Of a DNA stretch of 64,000 nucleotides, positions 1-8,295 are shown one piece after another. Both the position numbers and the translations under genes were made by a program. The notes beneath the pieces were generated by a model. It was not told the DNA's origin, did not search any database, and worked only from the letters and a program-made list of their open reading frames with translations. How positions within the stretch are numbered: position 1 is the stretch's first letter; every line of letters begins with the position of its first letter. Origin of the DNA: JBALVT01 sp036960305 (GTDB lineage Bacteria; Pseudomonadota; Gammaproteobacteria; Pseudomonadales; Halieaceae); the NCBI GenBank assembly GCA_036960305.1, contig JBALWA010000013.1:23892-87891 (forward strand), read 5' to 3'.

Positions 1-634
1 CCTTTGCCAACGTCATCGCGATATATTCTGCTTTAACTAAACTGTAGGTGTCTGTAGAGCCCGAAAACTTGGCGATGAGCTTTCTGCCGGCGCTAATGAC
101 GTTGGCCTTCGGCCGCGCTCCCCCGATACTAGAACCATGATTGAGTGCCTGGTCTAGTTCGGGTGAAAGCGGTATCCCCTGCTCAACCAGTTCAGAAGCC
201 GACTGCAACTCTTCCAGCGTTGCGGGTCTTGCGTCTCGGGACTTATAGCTATCGGGCGATACCTGAAAGTCGAGCGCCCCAATGCGATCTGAACCCGAAA
301 GCAGTAGATAGGCCAGTTCGTCCAGCTCAGTCTGACTGATGTTATCACCTGCTTGGCCGGTGACATGATTAATGATCACTCTGCGACCCCAGGCATCCGG
401 TGAGCCGTCGCGGATACAGCTAGGCATATCCATACGGGGTAGAAGCCGGAGCCGGCCAGCTCTCAGCGGCAGTTCCGGCTCATAAATGGGGATGGCATCC
501 TCCCTGCGCAGGTAGCTTTGGCCGTAGTTGAAGAGCAGCTCGTTGTTCTCCAGGCTCAGCCGCCCTGCAACGATGGGATCCGTCTGTCCAGGTAGCCAGA
601 TCCAGACGTAGGCTTCCTGCGCATTAGAAGTCAT
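1..634 (-). CDS. hipA: HipA-like serine/threonine kinase toxin (partial, N-terminal part)
   Basis: The frame runs off the left edge of the window, leaving about 211 N-terminal residues. Translation from the ATG at 634 gives MTSNAQEAYVWIWLPGQ, then a region like the HipA N-terminal domain. A glycine-rich stretch, SSIGGARPKA, near residue 170 matches the conserved HipA loop, and KLIAKFSG follows where the family has its phosphate-binding lysine region. HipA toxins phosphorylate a cytosolic target such as GltX and are neutralised by HipB. The start lies inside the end of the upstream antitoxin gene (11-nt overlap), so the pair is translationally coupled. The catalytic core is outside the window, so activity cannot be judged. 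Confidence 0.8.
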   Translation of the reverse strand, partial: MTSNAQEAYVWIWLPGQTDPIVAGRLSLENNELLFNYGQSYLRREDAIPIYEPELPLRAGRLRLLPRMDMPSCIRDGSPDAWGRRVIINHVTGQAGDNISQTELDELAYLLLSGSDRIGALDFQVSPDSYKSRDARPATLEELQSASELVEQGIPLSPELDQALNHGSSIGGARPKANVISAGRKLIAKFSGSTDTYSLVKAEYIAMTLAK

Positions 635-959
635 CAAACACTTCCTTGGAATCTTTCCTTATCCGCTGAGGGAGTATCGACAGCTCCAGGTTCACTCTCT
701 CCTGAATGGCAGCAAGTTCACGCGTGTCTTCGGTGAATAGTGGTATGCCAAGGATGTTCGCGACTTCAAAGTACAGGCCGATCTCTGTGGCTGGACTACC
801 CTGTTCAATTTTCCGAATGGTGGGTCTTGTCGCGCCACAGCGCTCCGCGAGATCTGCTTCACTCCACCCTTTGCGTTTACGTGCTGCCTTGATAAGAGAT
901 GCCAGTAGCGTGATCGCCCGCAAAGTATTGTCTGAGTATGTCCGTAACTTCTTTGCCAT
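624..959 (-). CDS. hipB: HipB-like XRE-family antitoxin/repressor
   Basis: This 111-residue protein has a Cro/C1-type helix-turn-helix at about residues 22-66 (WSEADLAERCGATRPTIRKIEQG). That is the signature of XRE regulators and of HipB antitoxins. It precedes and overlaps a HipA-like gene, as expected for a type II toxin-antitoxin operon in which HipB neutralises HipA and represses the promoter. The C-terminal half is longer than the helix-turn-helix alone needs and probably contacts the toxin. The ATG at 959 is preceded by AAGGA about 11 nt away. A perfect palindrome centred near 1027 lies upstream and is a likely operator. Confidence 0.8.
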   Translation of the reverse strand: MAKKLRTYSDNTLRAITLLASLIKAARKRKGWSEADLAERCGATRPTIRKIEQGSPATEIGLYFEVANILGIPLFTEDTRELAAIQERVNLELSILPQRIRKDSKEVFDDF

Positions 960-1016
960 ATGCTCGAAGTTCCTTTACGGTGGATGGTCAAATCCAGACT
1001 AGCCCTCTCACTTCAA

Positions 1017-1038
1017 AATGTCAATTATAATTGACATT
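1017..1038. promoter_or_regulatory. Perfect 22-nt palindrome, candidate HipB operator
   Basis: The half-site AATGTCAATTA is followed at once by its exact reverse complement. It lies 58 nt upstream of the hipB start in AT-rich DNA. XRE antitoxins typically bind such dyads to repress their own operon. The sequence differs from the E. coli HipB site, so the assignment rests on position and symmetry. Confidence 0.5.
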
Positions 1039-1364
1039 AGAGCTACTTATGATAATTTAAATATACAAAAATAGTAATTAGCATTTACCTCGAAGTTTGG
1101 TCATTACCAAAGAGAGAACCAACGCAAAGCCCAGGCCCGCCATGATGGCCACTGCCAGCTGTATCCGCCGCCGCTGAAATAACAGAAAAAGAGGTTCTGT
1201 TTGAGCTTAAGAAGCACCTACCGTCCTATGTGATTCCCCTCCGCAGTAGGTAGCGTCTAAAACTTTGCGTACTGCGGCAGATGGATTCTTAACACGTAAA
1301 TTTGAACAGTAGTGACATTAAGAAAGCACTGCGATAAAACTAATCGTTAACCTCAGGATTATAA
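1039..1364. other. Intergenic region with a short open-frame remnant
   Basis: No complete gene is visible between the hip operator and the symporter gene. On the minus strand, 1206-1078 is an open stretch of 42 codons. It encodes RRR followed by a hydrophobic segment (LAVAIMAGLGFALVLSLVM) and a stop, but has no convincing start codon or ribosome site. It could be the tail of a lost membrane protein gene. No transposon ends were seen. Confidence 0.3.
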
Positions 1365-2861
1365 ATGGAAACTGGCGCCTATATATCTCTCGCAATCTAC
1401 TTTATAGCAATGTTTGCAATTGGTATTTACTCTTACTTGGTTACAAGAAATGACGTAACTGGCTTCTTGTTGGGTGGCCGGAATTTAAGCCCAGCAGTTA
1501 CCGCATTATCTGCGGGCGCATCGGATATGAGTGGCTGGATGTTACTTGGTCTACCGGGGGCGATGTACATTTCAGGATTGAGCAGTGCCTGGATAGCATT
1601 AGGTCTGACAATTGGTGCCTACCTGAATTATTTGTTAGTTGCGCCAAGACTGCGAGTGTTTACTGAGTTACTCGACGACGCACTTACGATTCCGGAATAC
1701 TTCGAGCGCCGGTTTGATGATAAAAATCATTCGATTAGAATATTATGTTCTATCGTAATCATTATTTTTTTCGCCATTTATACGACCTCAGGGGTCGTCG
1801 CGGGCGGTAAACTATTCGAGTCATCATTTGGCTTAAACTACGAAATAGGCCTTTATATCACCGCTGGCGTCGTCGTGGCCTATTCTACGTTTGGTGGTTT
1901 TCTTGCGGTAAGTACGACTGATTTTGTGCAAGGTTGCATTATGTTCCTGGCCTTAATTTTGGTGCCGATTGTTACTCTGAATGAAATAGGCGGTGTGGCG
2001 CAGACAGAGCAATATCTCATGGAGCTAAGCCCGACGATGCTGACTCTGAGCGGCGGGTCTCTATTGGGAATAATTTCTGCAGCTAGCTGGGGTCTGGGAT
2101 ACTTTGGGCAACCGCATATTATCGTTCGCTTTATGGCAATAAGGTCGGTTCGAGAAATAAAAGTCGCCCGTCGCATTGGTATGAGCTGGATGATCGTGTC
2201 TTTGATCGGAACGATAGCCGTTGGGCTAGTCGGCGCTGCCTATGTTAAATCCATTGGCGGCAATCTTAGTGACCCTGAAACTATATTTATCTTCCTGTCG
2301 ACCACCCTATTCCATCCACTCATTAGCGGTTTCTTATTAGCCGCAATTCTAGCTGCAATTATGAGTACGATTTCGTCACAACTGCTGGTGACATCAAGTT
2401 CTCTAACTGAAGATGTCTACCACACGTTCTTACGCAAAAAGGCCAATGACGCTGAGTTGGTGCTGGTTGGTCGCCTCTCTATTGTCGCAGTTGCCTTACT
2501 AGCTATCTTTTTAGCGCACAATCGAGACAGCAGCATACTGTCATTGGTGAGCAATGCGTGGGCTGGGTTTGGCGCAGCATTTGGTCCCGTGGTGTTAATG
2601 AGCCTGTTCTGGTCGAGGATGACCAGGCAGGGAGCGTTGGCTGGCATTGTAGTTGGCGCCAGTGCCGTGCTGTTTTGGATCTACGGAGGCTTTACTATCA
2701 ACAACCAGGCTCCAAGTGACTATATGTACGAAATCGTCCCAGGGTTTTTCGCTGGCTTTATTGCTATTGTCATCGTTAGTTTGTTGACCCGATGCGAACA
2801 ACACACGATTGGCGCGTTTAGTAAGATGGAAATTGAGGTGGCTCAACGGCTGGCCAGGTAG
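1365..2861 (+). CDS. putP: Sodium/proline symporter (SSS family)
   Basis: This 498-residue protein has about 12-13 hydrophobic segments and typical PutP landmarks. LLGGRNLSPAVTALSAGASD near residues 35-55 is the conserved Na+/proline site, followed by MSGWMLLGLPGA, and ALTIPEYFERRF near residue 105. Members of this family import proline with Na+ across the inner membrane. Length matches PutP (about 500). The ATG at 1365 is preceded by AGGA. The gene is more AT-rich than the dense catabolic operons that follow, and it stands alone between the hip locus and a convergent operon. Another SSS substrate is possible, but the N-terminal match favours proline. Confidence 0.88.
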   Translation: METGAYISLAIYFIAMFAIGIYSYLVTRNDVTGFLLGGRNLSPAVTALSAGASDMSGWMLLGLPGAMYISGLSSAWIALGLTIGAYLNYLLVAPRLRVFTELLDDALTIPEYFERRFDDKNHSIRILCSIVIIIFFAIYTTSGVVAGGKLFESSFGLNYEIGLYITAGVVVAYSTFGGFLAVSTTDFVQGCIMFLALILVPIVTLNEIGGVAQTEQYLMELSPTMLTLSGGSLLGIISAASWGLGYFGQPHIIVRFMAIRSVREIKVARRIGMSWMIVSLIGTIAVGLVGAAYVKSIGGNLSDPETIFIFLSTTLFHPLISGFLLAAILAAIMSTISSQLLVTSSSLTEDVYHTFLRKKANDAELVLVGRLSIVAVALLAIFLAHNRDSSILSLVSNAWAGFGAAFGPVVLMSLFWSRMTRQGALAGIVVGASAVLFWIYGGFTINNQAPSDYMYEIVPGFFAGFIAIVIVSLLTRCEQHTIGAFSKMEIEVAQRLAR

Positions 2862-2905
2862 GGTTGAATCCGCAACACCTACCTGGGCACCACCGCCGTC
2901 AGATC

Positions 2906-5900
2906 TTATTGCCTCCGGACAGCAACCACTTGCTCGCGATTTGGCTTAGCCATGGCCTCCATGATGATAGAGGGCGAGTTGTGCGACTCAGTAATAATCA
3001 CTCCCTCAGAATAAACCGCATCCTGAACCGCCGCGGAAATACAGTGCAAGGGCGCGCCACCGCCCTCTCCACAACCCTTGGCACCGTTATAGGTAAAGGG
3101 AGAAGGCGTCTCTGTCGCCTGAGTCTTTAATGGCGGCATGTTGACTGAGGTCATCGGCGCATAGTCGGTAAAAGTCGCCGTGATCAGATTACCGCCTTCG
3201 TCGAACTGAAAGGCCTCCTGCATGGCCGCGCCAATACCGTGGCAAGTAGCGCCGTGCACCTGGCCCGCTACGATTTTGGGGTTAATCGCCACACCGCAAT
3301 CATCCACCACGGCATAATCCAATATTTTCGGCTGACATGTCCGCCTATCCACTTCAACCACCGCAATGTGAATTTGAGGCGCATAGGTGAGCGTTTGATT
3401 TCCCATCTTTTTGTCCAGATCCAGCGGGTCAAACGGCGGCTTGTACACATGCTTCACGTTGAGTGTGATATCGCGAAACTCTTCACCCACACTTGCTGTA
3501 TTGCTGTTGGCAAGATTGGACAGCATCCAGTAATTGATAGCGCGCTCGGGCTGCCCTGTCACGCTGACCTGGGGGCCCATCTCCCCAACACCCAGCTCCA
3601 GTTCCGCTTCGTTGGCATCCAGTGCATGAGCAGCCAGTCGCAGCAATTCGCCCTTGAGCTTCATTGCCGCGCCGTGCACTGCCGACAACCCAGTCACCAC
3701 AAACTGACTGGCAATGGTGCCAGACAGACCCGCATAGGTATTCCAGGCGGTATCGAAACCCGTGCGGACATTAACCATGTCGGGACCGATATTAAGATCA
3801 TCCGCAACAACCTGGGCCGCGGTAGTTTCATGACCCTGCCCCTGAGGTGACGAACCCATTGTCACTACAACAGACCCATCCAGCCCAATTTTAATTCGGG
3901 CGGTTTCGTTGTTCCCAGAGAACACCTGATCCGGATTGACGTACTGAACCTGACCAAAATTATTGGCACCCGAATCGATGGTTGAACCAATACCTATGCC
4001 AATTAAGCGCCCTTCCGCTCTGGCCTCGGCCTGTTTACGCTGCCAGTCGTCATAACCGATGAGATCCTTGGCCTTGTCCAACATCATTGGATAGTCACCA
4101 GAGTCATAAATGTTACCGTTAGGCGTGGTATAAGGCATTTGCTCAGGACGAATGTAGTTGAGCTGACGCATTTCATCGCTGGGAATGCCCAGCTCGTGAC
4201 CACAGATATCCAGAACCCGCTCCATAAACCAGATATGTTGCATTCTTGAATAGCCCCGGTTAGGCGTGCATGGAGTCTTGTTAGTAACGGCTTGACTAAA
4301 ATCGATATGCAAATTGCGCAACTTATAGGTAGCCGGGTAAACCTGCGACCAGATGGAGGCACCCAGCGGTTCGTAGCGTGTATAGGCACCGGCATCATCG
4401 ATATGACGTGAACGTACACCGGTGATAACTCCCTGGGCATCAAGCGCCACCTGGGTATCGAGAAATGTTCGCTCTCCACCGTGAAAGGATGCCAGGTTTT
4501 CACTGCGAGTTTCAATCCATTTGACCGTGCGCCCCCCCACGGCCTTCGACGCTACCGCGGCGAGCCCCATGAAAGTATGAATAACAGTCTTGGTACCGAA
4601 GTTGCCACCGACATCCTCGCTCTTTAGGCGAATTTGCTCTGTACTCACATTGAGATATGGCCCTAGCATTTGAACCGTTACACCGGGCAATCCGTTGTTA
4701 GAAATAATGGTGATCTCGCCCTGCTTGGACCAGGTCGCCACGGCGCCTGCGGTCTCTATTGGAGTGCTGGAGAATCGGTGAAAATGCATACGGCCAATAT
4801 CGACGACATGCGCAGCATCGGCAAACGCCTGCTCGATATCACCGTGATCCCACACGCCATTAAAGATACGGTTGGAACCCACTTTTTCGTGCAGCACCAC
4901 ATCGCTATTCAAGGCCTCTTCAGTTTCCAACACCACCGGCAGTGGCTCATAGTCGACCAATACTGCGGCTATGCCATCTTCTACTTCCCTGGCGCTATTG
5001 GCGATAATCATAACAACGGGTTCGCCGGGGTAAAACACCTTGTCCAGAGCGATGCCGTAATCGTCGATCAGTGCCCCTGGTTCCGCCCCTATCTGCATAA
5101 AGGGAGTGGTTTGAGCCGCCACGTCCTTACCCGTTAGCGTACACACCACACCCGGCAGCGCATCCGCGGCACTAGTGTCGATACTGAGGATACGGGCATG
5201 CGCGTAAGGCGAGGTCACAAAGCCCATATGCAGCATATCGCTGCCCTGCCAATCATCGACAAACCGACCCAAGCCGCGTACCAGTCTCTCATCCTCTTTT
5301 CGCCGCAGGCGCTGCCCTACCCAGCTGTCGCCGCCGTTGCCATCGACCTGGATGCTCGAACCCAGGTGCATGGCGACCGCTTTGGGCACATCTTTGCGTA
5401 ACGGCCCTGTCCGACCGAGGGCCGCAGTGCCTTCCCCCGGACCCGAATCCCCGGAGCCGGCGTCGGCTTTTTTGTCCGCGCCAAACAGCTCGCGGAAGAA
5501 TCTCGCAATGCTGGCGAAAACGCCCTCCGCGACCGGCTGCGCCTGTGCAGCCCGCACCACGGATTCGAAATGTTCCTTACTCTGTAAGGCATCCTGCAGG
5601 CTGTCGATCACCTTGATGATTTCTTTTTCTGCAATACCTTTCAGGCCACCACCGGCGATGGAGAGAATGCGTCCGTAGACCTGAGTGGTACCCTCCCAGT
5701 TGACCCGCGTGCCACCGGTACTCACATCTTCCAAGTCGAAGGCAACCAACATGTTGTAGGCGCCACCCATGACATTACCCTTGCCAACATAGCTGGCACT
5801 GGTGGGCGCCTCCCGGTCCTGCAGTGACATCTCTGTCGTGGCAATACCGTGGACTTTGCCGATGCCTATCTTCAGTTTAACCACCGAGGTGTCCGTCTCG

Positions 5901-6028
5901 CCCTCCTTCTTCACCATACTGTGGTACATGGGCAGGACCGGTAAAAACGTCTCCGGATCTGACAGGAGATCAAACGCTTCGCCGCGCGGAATGCCAACTT
6001 CAAAACCGCCGTTAAATGACATTTCCAT
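2906..6028 (-). CDS. Molybdenum hydroxylase large subunit with fused N-terminal CoxG (SRPBCC) domain
   Basis: At 1040 residues this is a fusion. Residues 1-150 resemble CoxG/SRPBCC proteins (ends with EKEIIKVIDSLQ). Residues 150-235 are a linker with a Gly/Asp-rich stretch. Residues 240-1035 are a xanthine dehydrogenase/CoxL-type molybdopterin-binding subunit. The catalytic glutamate is in GAKGCGEGGG (around residue 987). The loop that reads AYRCSFR in true form I CO dehydrogenase here reads NRGYSRMQH (around 590), so CO is an unlikely substrate. The enzyme would hydroxylate a carbon centre with water, passing electrons to the [2Fe-2S] and FAD subunits encoded just upstream. It is the last gene of a five-gene operon, 3 nt after coxS. 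CoxG in CO oxidisers is implicated in membrane attachment. Confidence 0.9.
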   Translation of the reverse strand: MEMSFNGGFEVGIPRGEAFDLLSDPETFLPVLPMYHSMVKKEGETDTSVVKLKIGIGKVHGIATTEMSLQDREAPTSASYVGKGNVMGGAYNMLVAFDLEDVSTGGTRVNWEGTTQVYGRILSIAGGGLKGIAEKEIIKVIDSLQDALQSKEHFESVVRAAQAQPVAEGVFASIARFFRELFGADKKADAGSGDSGPGEGTAALGRTGPLRKDVPKAVAMHLGSSIQVDGNGGDSWVGQRLRRKEDERLVRGLGRFVDDWQGSDMLHMGFVTSPYAHARILSIDTSAADALPGVVCTLTGKDVAAQTTPFMQIGAEPGALIDDYGIALDKVFYPGEPVVMIIANSAREVEDGIAAVLVDYEPLPVVLETEEALNSDVVLHEKVGSNRIFNGVWDHGDIEQAFADAAHVVDIGRMHFHRFSSTPIETAGAVATWSKQGEITIISNNGLPGVTVQMLGPYLNVSTEQIRLKSEDVGGNFGTKTVIHTFMGLAAVASKAVGGRTVKWIETRSENLASFHGGERTFLDTQVALDAQGVITGVRSRHIDDAGAYTRYEPLGASIWSQVYPATYKLRNLHIDFSQAVTNKTPCTPNRGYSRMQHIWFMERVLDICGHELGIPSDEMRQLNYIRPEQMPYTTPNGNIYDSGDYPMMLDKAKDLIGYDDWQRKQAEARAEGRLIGIGIGSTIDSGANNFGQVQYVNPDQVFSGNNETARIKIGLDGSVVVTMGSSPQGQGHETTAAQVVADDLNIGPDMVNVRTGFDTAWNTYAGLSGTIASQFVVTGLSAVHGAAMKLKGELLRLAAHALDANEAELELGVGEMGPQVSVTGQPERAINYWMLSNLANSNTASVGEEFRDITLNVKHVYKPPFDPLDLDKKMGNQTLTYAPQIHIAVVEVDRRTCQPKILDYAVVDDCGVAINPKIVAGQVHGATCHGIGAAMQEAFQFDEGGNLITATFTDYAPMTSVNMPPLKTQATETPSPFTYNGAKGCGEGGGAPLHCISAAVQDAVYSEGVIITESHNSPSIIMEAMAKPNREQVVAVRRQ

Positions 6029-6031
6029 AAC

Positions 6032-6520
6032 TTAGCCCTCCCACATCTGAACGGCCGCCGCATCGATGGCCTTGAGGATATTTACATAACCGGTGCAGCG
6101 ACAGGTGTTACCGGATATCCCTTTGCGAATTTGCTCCTCGGTGGGCTGCGGGTTGCTGGCGAGCAAGCTCTTGGCAGACATCAACATGCCGGGCGTACAA
6201 TAGCCGCACTGCAGACCGTGGTGTTCCGAAAACGCGGTTTGCAGCGGATGCAACACACCATCCGACTCCAGACCCTCAACCGTTTCAACCTCTCTACCGT
6301 CGGCCTGCACGGCCAGTACGGTACAGGACTTCACGACCTTGCCGTCAAGTAATAGTGTACAGGCGCCACAGTAACTGGTATCACAACCAATGTGGGTGCC
6401 CGTAAGCCCCAGTTCTTCCCGAATAAATTCTACCAGCAGCAAACGCGGCTCGATTTCGCGCTGGTAGGGCGCGCCATTGACCGTGATATCAACCACAACT
6501 TTGGGGATTGCTTCATGCAT
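6032..6520 (-). CDS. Molybdenum hydroxylase [2Fe-2S] subunit (CoxS-like)
   Basis: This small subunit carries both iron-sulfur motifs of the family: an N-terminal plant-ferredoxin-type set (CDTSYCGAC, then a cysteine after LLLDGKVVKS) and a C-terminal set (QCGYCTPGM, then NTCRCTGY). It relays electrons from the molybdenum centre to FAD. I start it at the ATG at 6520 (MHEAIPKVV, 162 residues). That ATG overlaps the coxM stop as ATGCATGA and has GGGAGGA 7 nt upstream; a longer frame from 6547 lacks such a site. It sits between the FAD subunit and the large subunit. Confidence 0.93.
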   Translation of the reverse strand: MHEAIPKVVVDITVNGAPYQREIEPRLLLVEFIREELGLTGTHIGCDTSYCGACTLLLDGKVVKSCTVLAVQADGREVETVEGLESDGVLHPLQTAFSEHHGLQCGYCTPGMLMSAKSLLASNPQPTEEQIRKGISGNTCRCTGYVNILKAIDAAAVQMWEG

Positions 6521-7406
6521 AGCGATGTCCTCCCTTGACCTGTTCACCCCGGCTGCGTGCCAGTGCCCTATTGCCTGCTTCCACCACCAGGGTTTTCAGC
6601 ATGGCCCGTTTGAATGCCACCGATCCGCGAGCATCCGGCGGCGGTTCAGCAGCGGCAATGATAATATCGGCGGCCTTCTCCAGCCCCTCGACGGTTACCG
6701 CCGCCCCGACCAGCGATGCCTCCGCCTCCTCGGATACAACCACCGTTGGCCCGGCCGCACCCAGTGCCAGGCGTGCAGCGCTGCAGGTATCACCCTGCAT
6801 GGTCAGTTGCATACCGCATGAAACAGTAGGATAAGCAGCCGCCGTGCGCTTGAAGGCAACATAGGCACTGCCGGTACCCGGCCCAGGAACAGGCACTTCT
6901 ATCGCCGTTACCAGCTCTCCCGCACGCAACGCAGTAACGTAGGTGTCCAGAATAAAATCGACCATGGCAATCGACCGGCTACCATCAGGACCCACGACGT
7001 GGACAAGGGTATCCAGGGTACGCAAACTGGTAGGCCAGCAGCCACTGGGGTCAGCGACGCTCAGGCCTCCTCCGATAGTCCCCATACTGCGCACCTGCCG
7101 ATCGGCAATTCCACCGGCGGCTTCCGCAATCAGTGGCACAGTGCGAGCGGCTTCAGATGCCGCGATAAGCGCGTGCGTCGTGAGCGCGCCGATTTTCAGG
7201 GTGGCCCCCTCCAACTTCACGTAAGACAGGTCTGGCAGGCGGCCAATATCGATAAGCTCGCTGGCCTCACCCATGCGCAGCTTCATCATGGGAATCACGC
7301 TTTGGCCACCCGCCATAATTCTGGCGTCATCGCCATACTGGGTCAGTAATCCAACCGCCGCTTGCAGGCTGTCCGGTCGGTGGTAACGAAAAGGAGCTGG
7401 ATACAT
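6513..7406 (-). CDS. Molybdenum hydroxylase FAD-binding subunit (CoxM-like)
   Basis: This 297-residue protein is of usual CoxM length. It shows the two FAD pyrophosphate-binding motifs of the family: AGGQSVIP near residue 32 and SMGTIGGGLS near residue 107. It accepts electrons from the [2Fe-2S] subunit and passes them to an external acceptor. Its stop overlaps the start region of the CoxS-like gene, so the subunits are coupled in the order M-S-L. The start at 7406 lies 31 nt after the substrate-binding-like gene. The physiological substrate is not evident from the sequence. Confidence 0.92.
   Translation of the reverse strand: MYPAPFRYHRPDSLQAAVGLLTQYGDDARIMAGGQSVIPMMKLRMGEASELIDIGRLPDLSYVKLEGATLKIGALTTHALIAASEAARTVPLIAEAAGGIADRQVRSMGTIGGGLSVADPSGCWPTSLRTLDTLVHVVGPDGSRSIAMVDFILDTYVTALRAGELVTAIEVPVPGPGTGSAYVAFKRTAAAYPTVSCGMQLTMQGDTCSAARLALGAAGPTVVVSEEAEASLVGAAVTVEGLEKAADIIIAAAEPPPDARGSVAFKRAMLKTLVVEAGNRALARSRGEQVKGGHRYA
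6528..6534 (-). promoter_or_regulatory. Ribosome binding site deciding the coxS-like start
   Basis: GGGAGGA on the minus strand lies 7 nt before the ATG at 6520. It supports this start over the in-frame ATG at 6547. Confidence 0.6.
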
Positions 7407-7437
7407 AGGTTATCTAAGCCTCGTCTGGAACGGTGTA

Positions 7438-8295
7438 TCAGTTATAGGATTTTATATATTTGAATTCATACAACTCTGAGCAATCTCGGGTAGCAAGGCC
7501 CACACTCGCGGCCATACCGTCAACTGCCGGCTGCAAAATACTGTCATAACTATAGCCGAACGGGTTGTAGCACTCGCGAATGACCGCCACAGCCTGGTCC
7601 AGGCTATCTTCCCTTTTGCCGAAGCACTCTAGCAGAGCTTTCCGCAGAAGGGCTTGATCATCATCAAAGATCGCCTTCATTGCCCGTTGATAAATTTTCA
7701 CCATGGTTGCGATCAAACCGGGTTGTTCGTCGTAGAAGTCCCCCGACACAGCGAGGCCGGTACTGGGCAGACGCAGCGTATCACCGATAAAAGCCAGCTG
7801 TCTGGCACCTACCCGTTCGACCTCCGAAGGCAAAAAGTGTGAACTCAGCAGCGCCGCGTCGACGCTTTTTGATGACAGCAGCCCCAGCCGCGCCACGTCG
7901 TCTCGGGACGGCAGTAAACCTGGAGCGACGCCGGTTTCCTTTAATAACTTTTGTAAAAATTTCGAGGGCGGCGCTGCATCCGGGAAAGTGGCTACACGGC
8001 CCGGGCCCAGTTTTTCGATGGTGTCAATTTCGGGCTGGGCATAGAGCCAGAACATCGGGCGATCACAGGCCACAAATACCACGCGGCGCCTGGCGCCGGA
8101 CAGAAAGCTCGACAGCGCCGCACCGCAGGTAACATGCAAGGTGTTTTCGGGCAGGGCCTCATCGGGTACGAAAGTGGTATCGATCAATTTGACGGCCAGC
8201 GATTCCTCCGCGTAATAACCACCTACTGCCGCCACCGCATGGCACAATAACTCGTGCACATCGTAGGCCTTGAAACCAAGATACACTGTATTCAC
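7438..8295 (-). CDS. NMT1/SsuA-like substrate-binding-protein fold, no signal peptide
   Basis: This 285-residue protein resembles periplasmic-binding-protein-like domains of the NMT1/THI5/SsuA type. Indications are the alternating alpha/beta layout, the start MNTVYLGFKAYDVHELLCHAVA, and the region SKSVDAALLSSHFLPSEV. It has no signal peptide or lipobox, and no permease or ATPase gene is adjacent, so it is probably not part of a classical ABC importer. The GTG start at 8295 overlaps the stop of the preceding LLM oxidoreductase as GTGA, so the two are coupled. It lies between that enzyme and the hydroxylase subunits. It may act as a cytosolic ligand-binding or THI5-like protein. Assignment is by fold impression only. 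Confidence 0.55.
   Translation of the reverse strand: MNTVYLGFKAYDVHELLCHAVAAVGGYYAEESLAVKLIDTTFVPDEALPENTLHVTCGAALSSFLSGARRRVVFVACDRPMFWLYAQPEIDTIEKLGPGRVATFPDAAPPSKFLQKLLKETGVAPGLLPSRDDVARLGLLSSKSVDAALLSSHFLPSEVERVGARQLAFIGDTLRLPSTGLAVSGDFYDEQPGLIATMVKIYQRAMKAIFDDDQALLRKALLECFGKREDSLDQAVAVIRECYNPFGYSYDSILQPAVDGMAASVGLATRDCSELYEFKYIKSYN

Noticed and set aside
1078..1206. Minus-strand hydrophobic open stretch resembling a sorting-signal tail
   Set aside because: No start codon or ribosome site and only 42 codons. Kept as a possible remnant rather than a gene.
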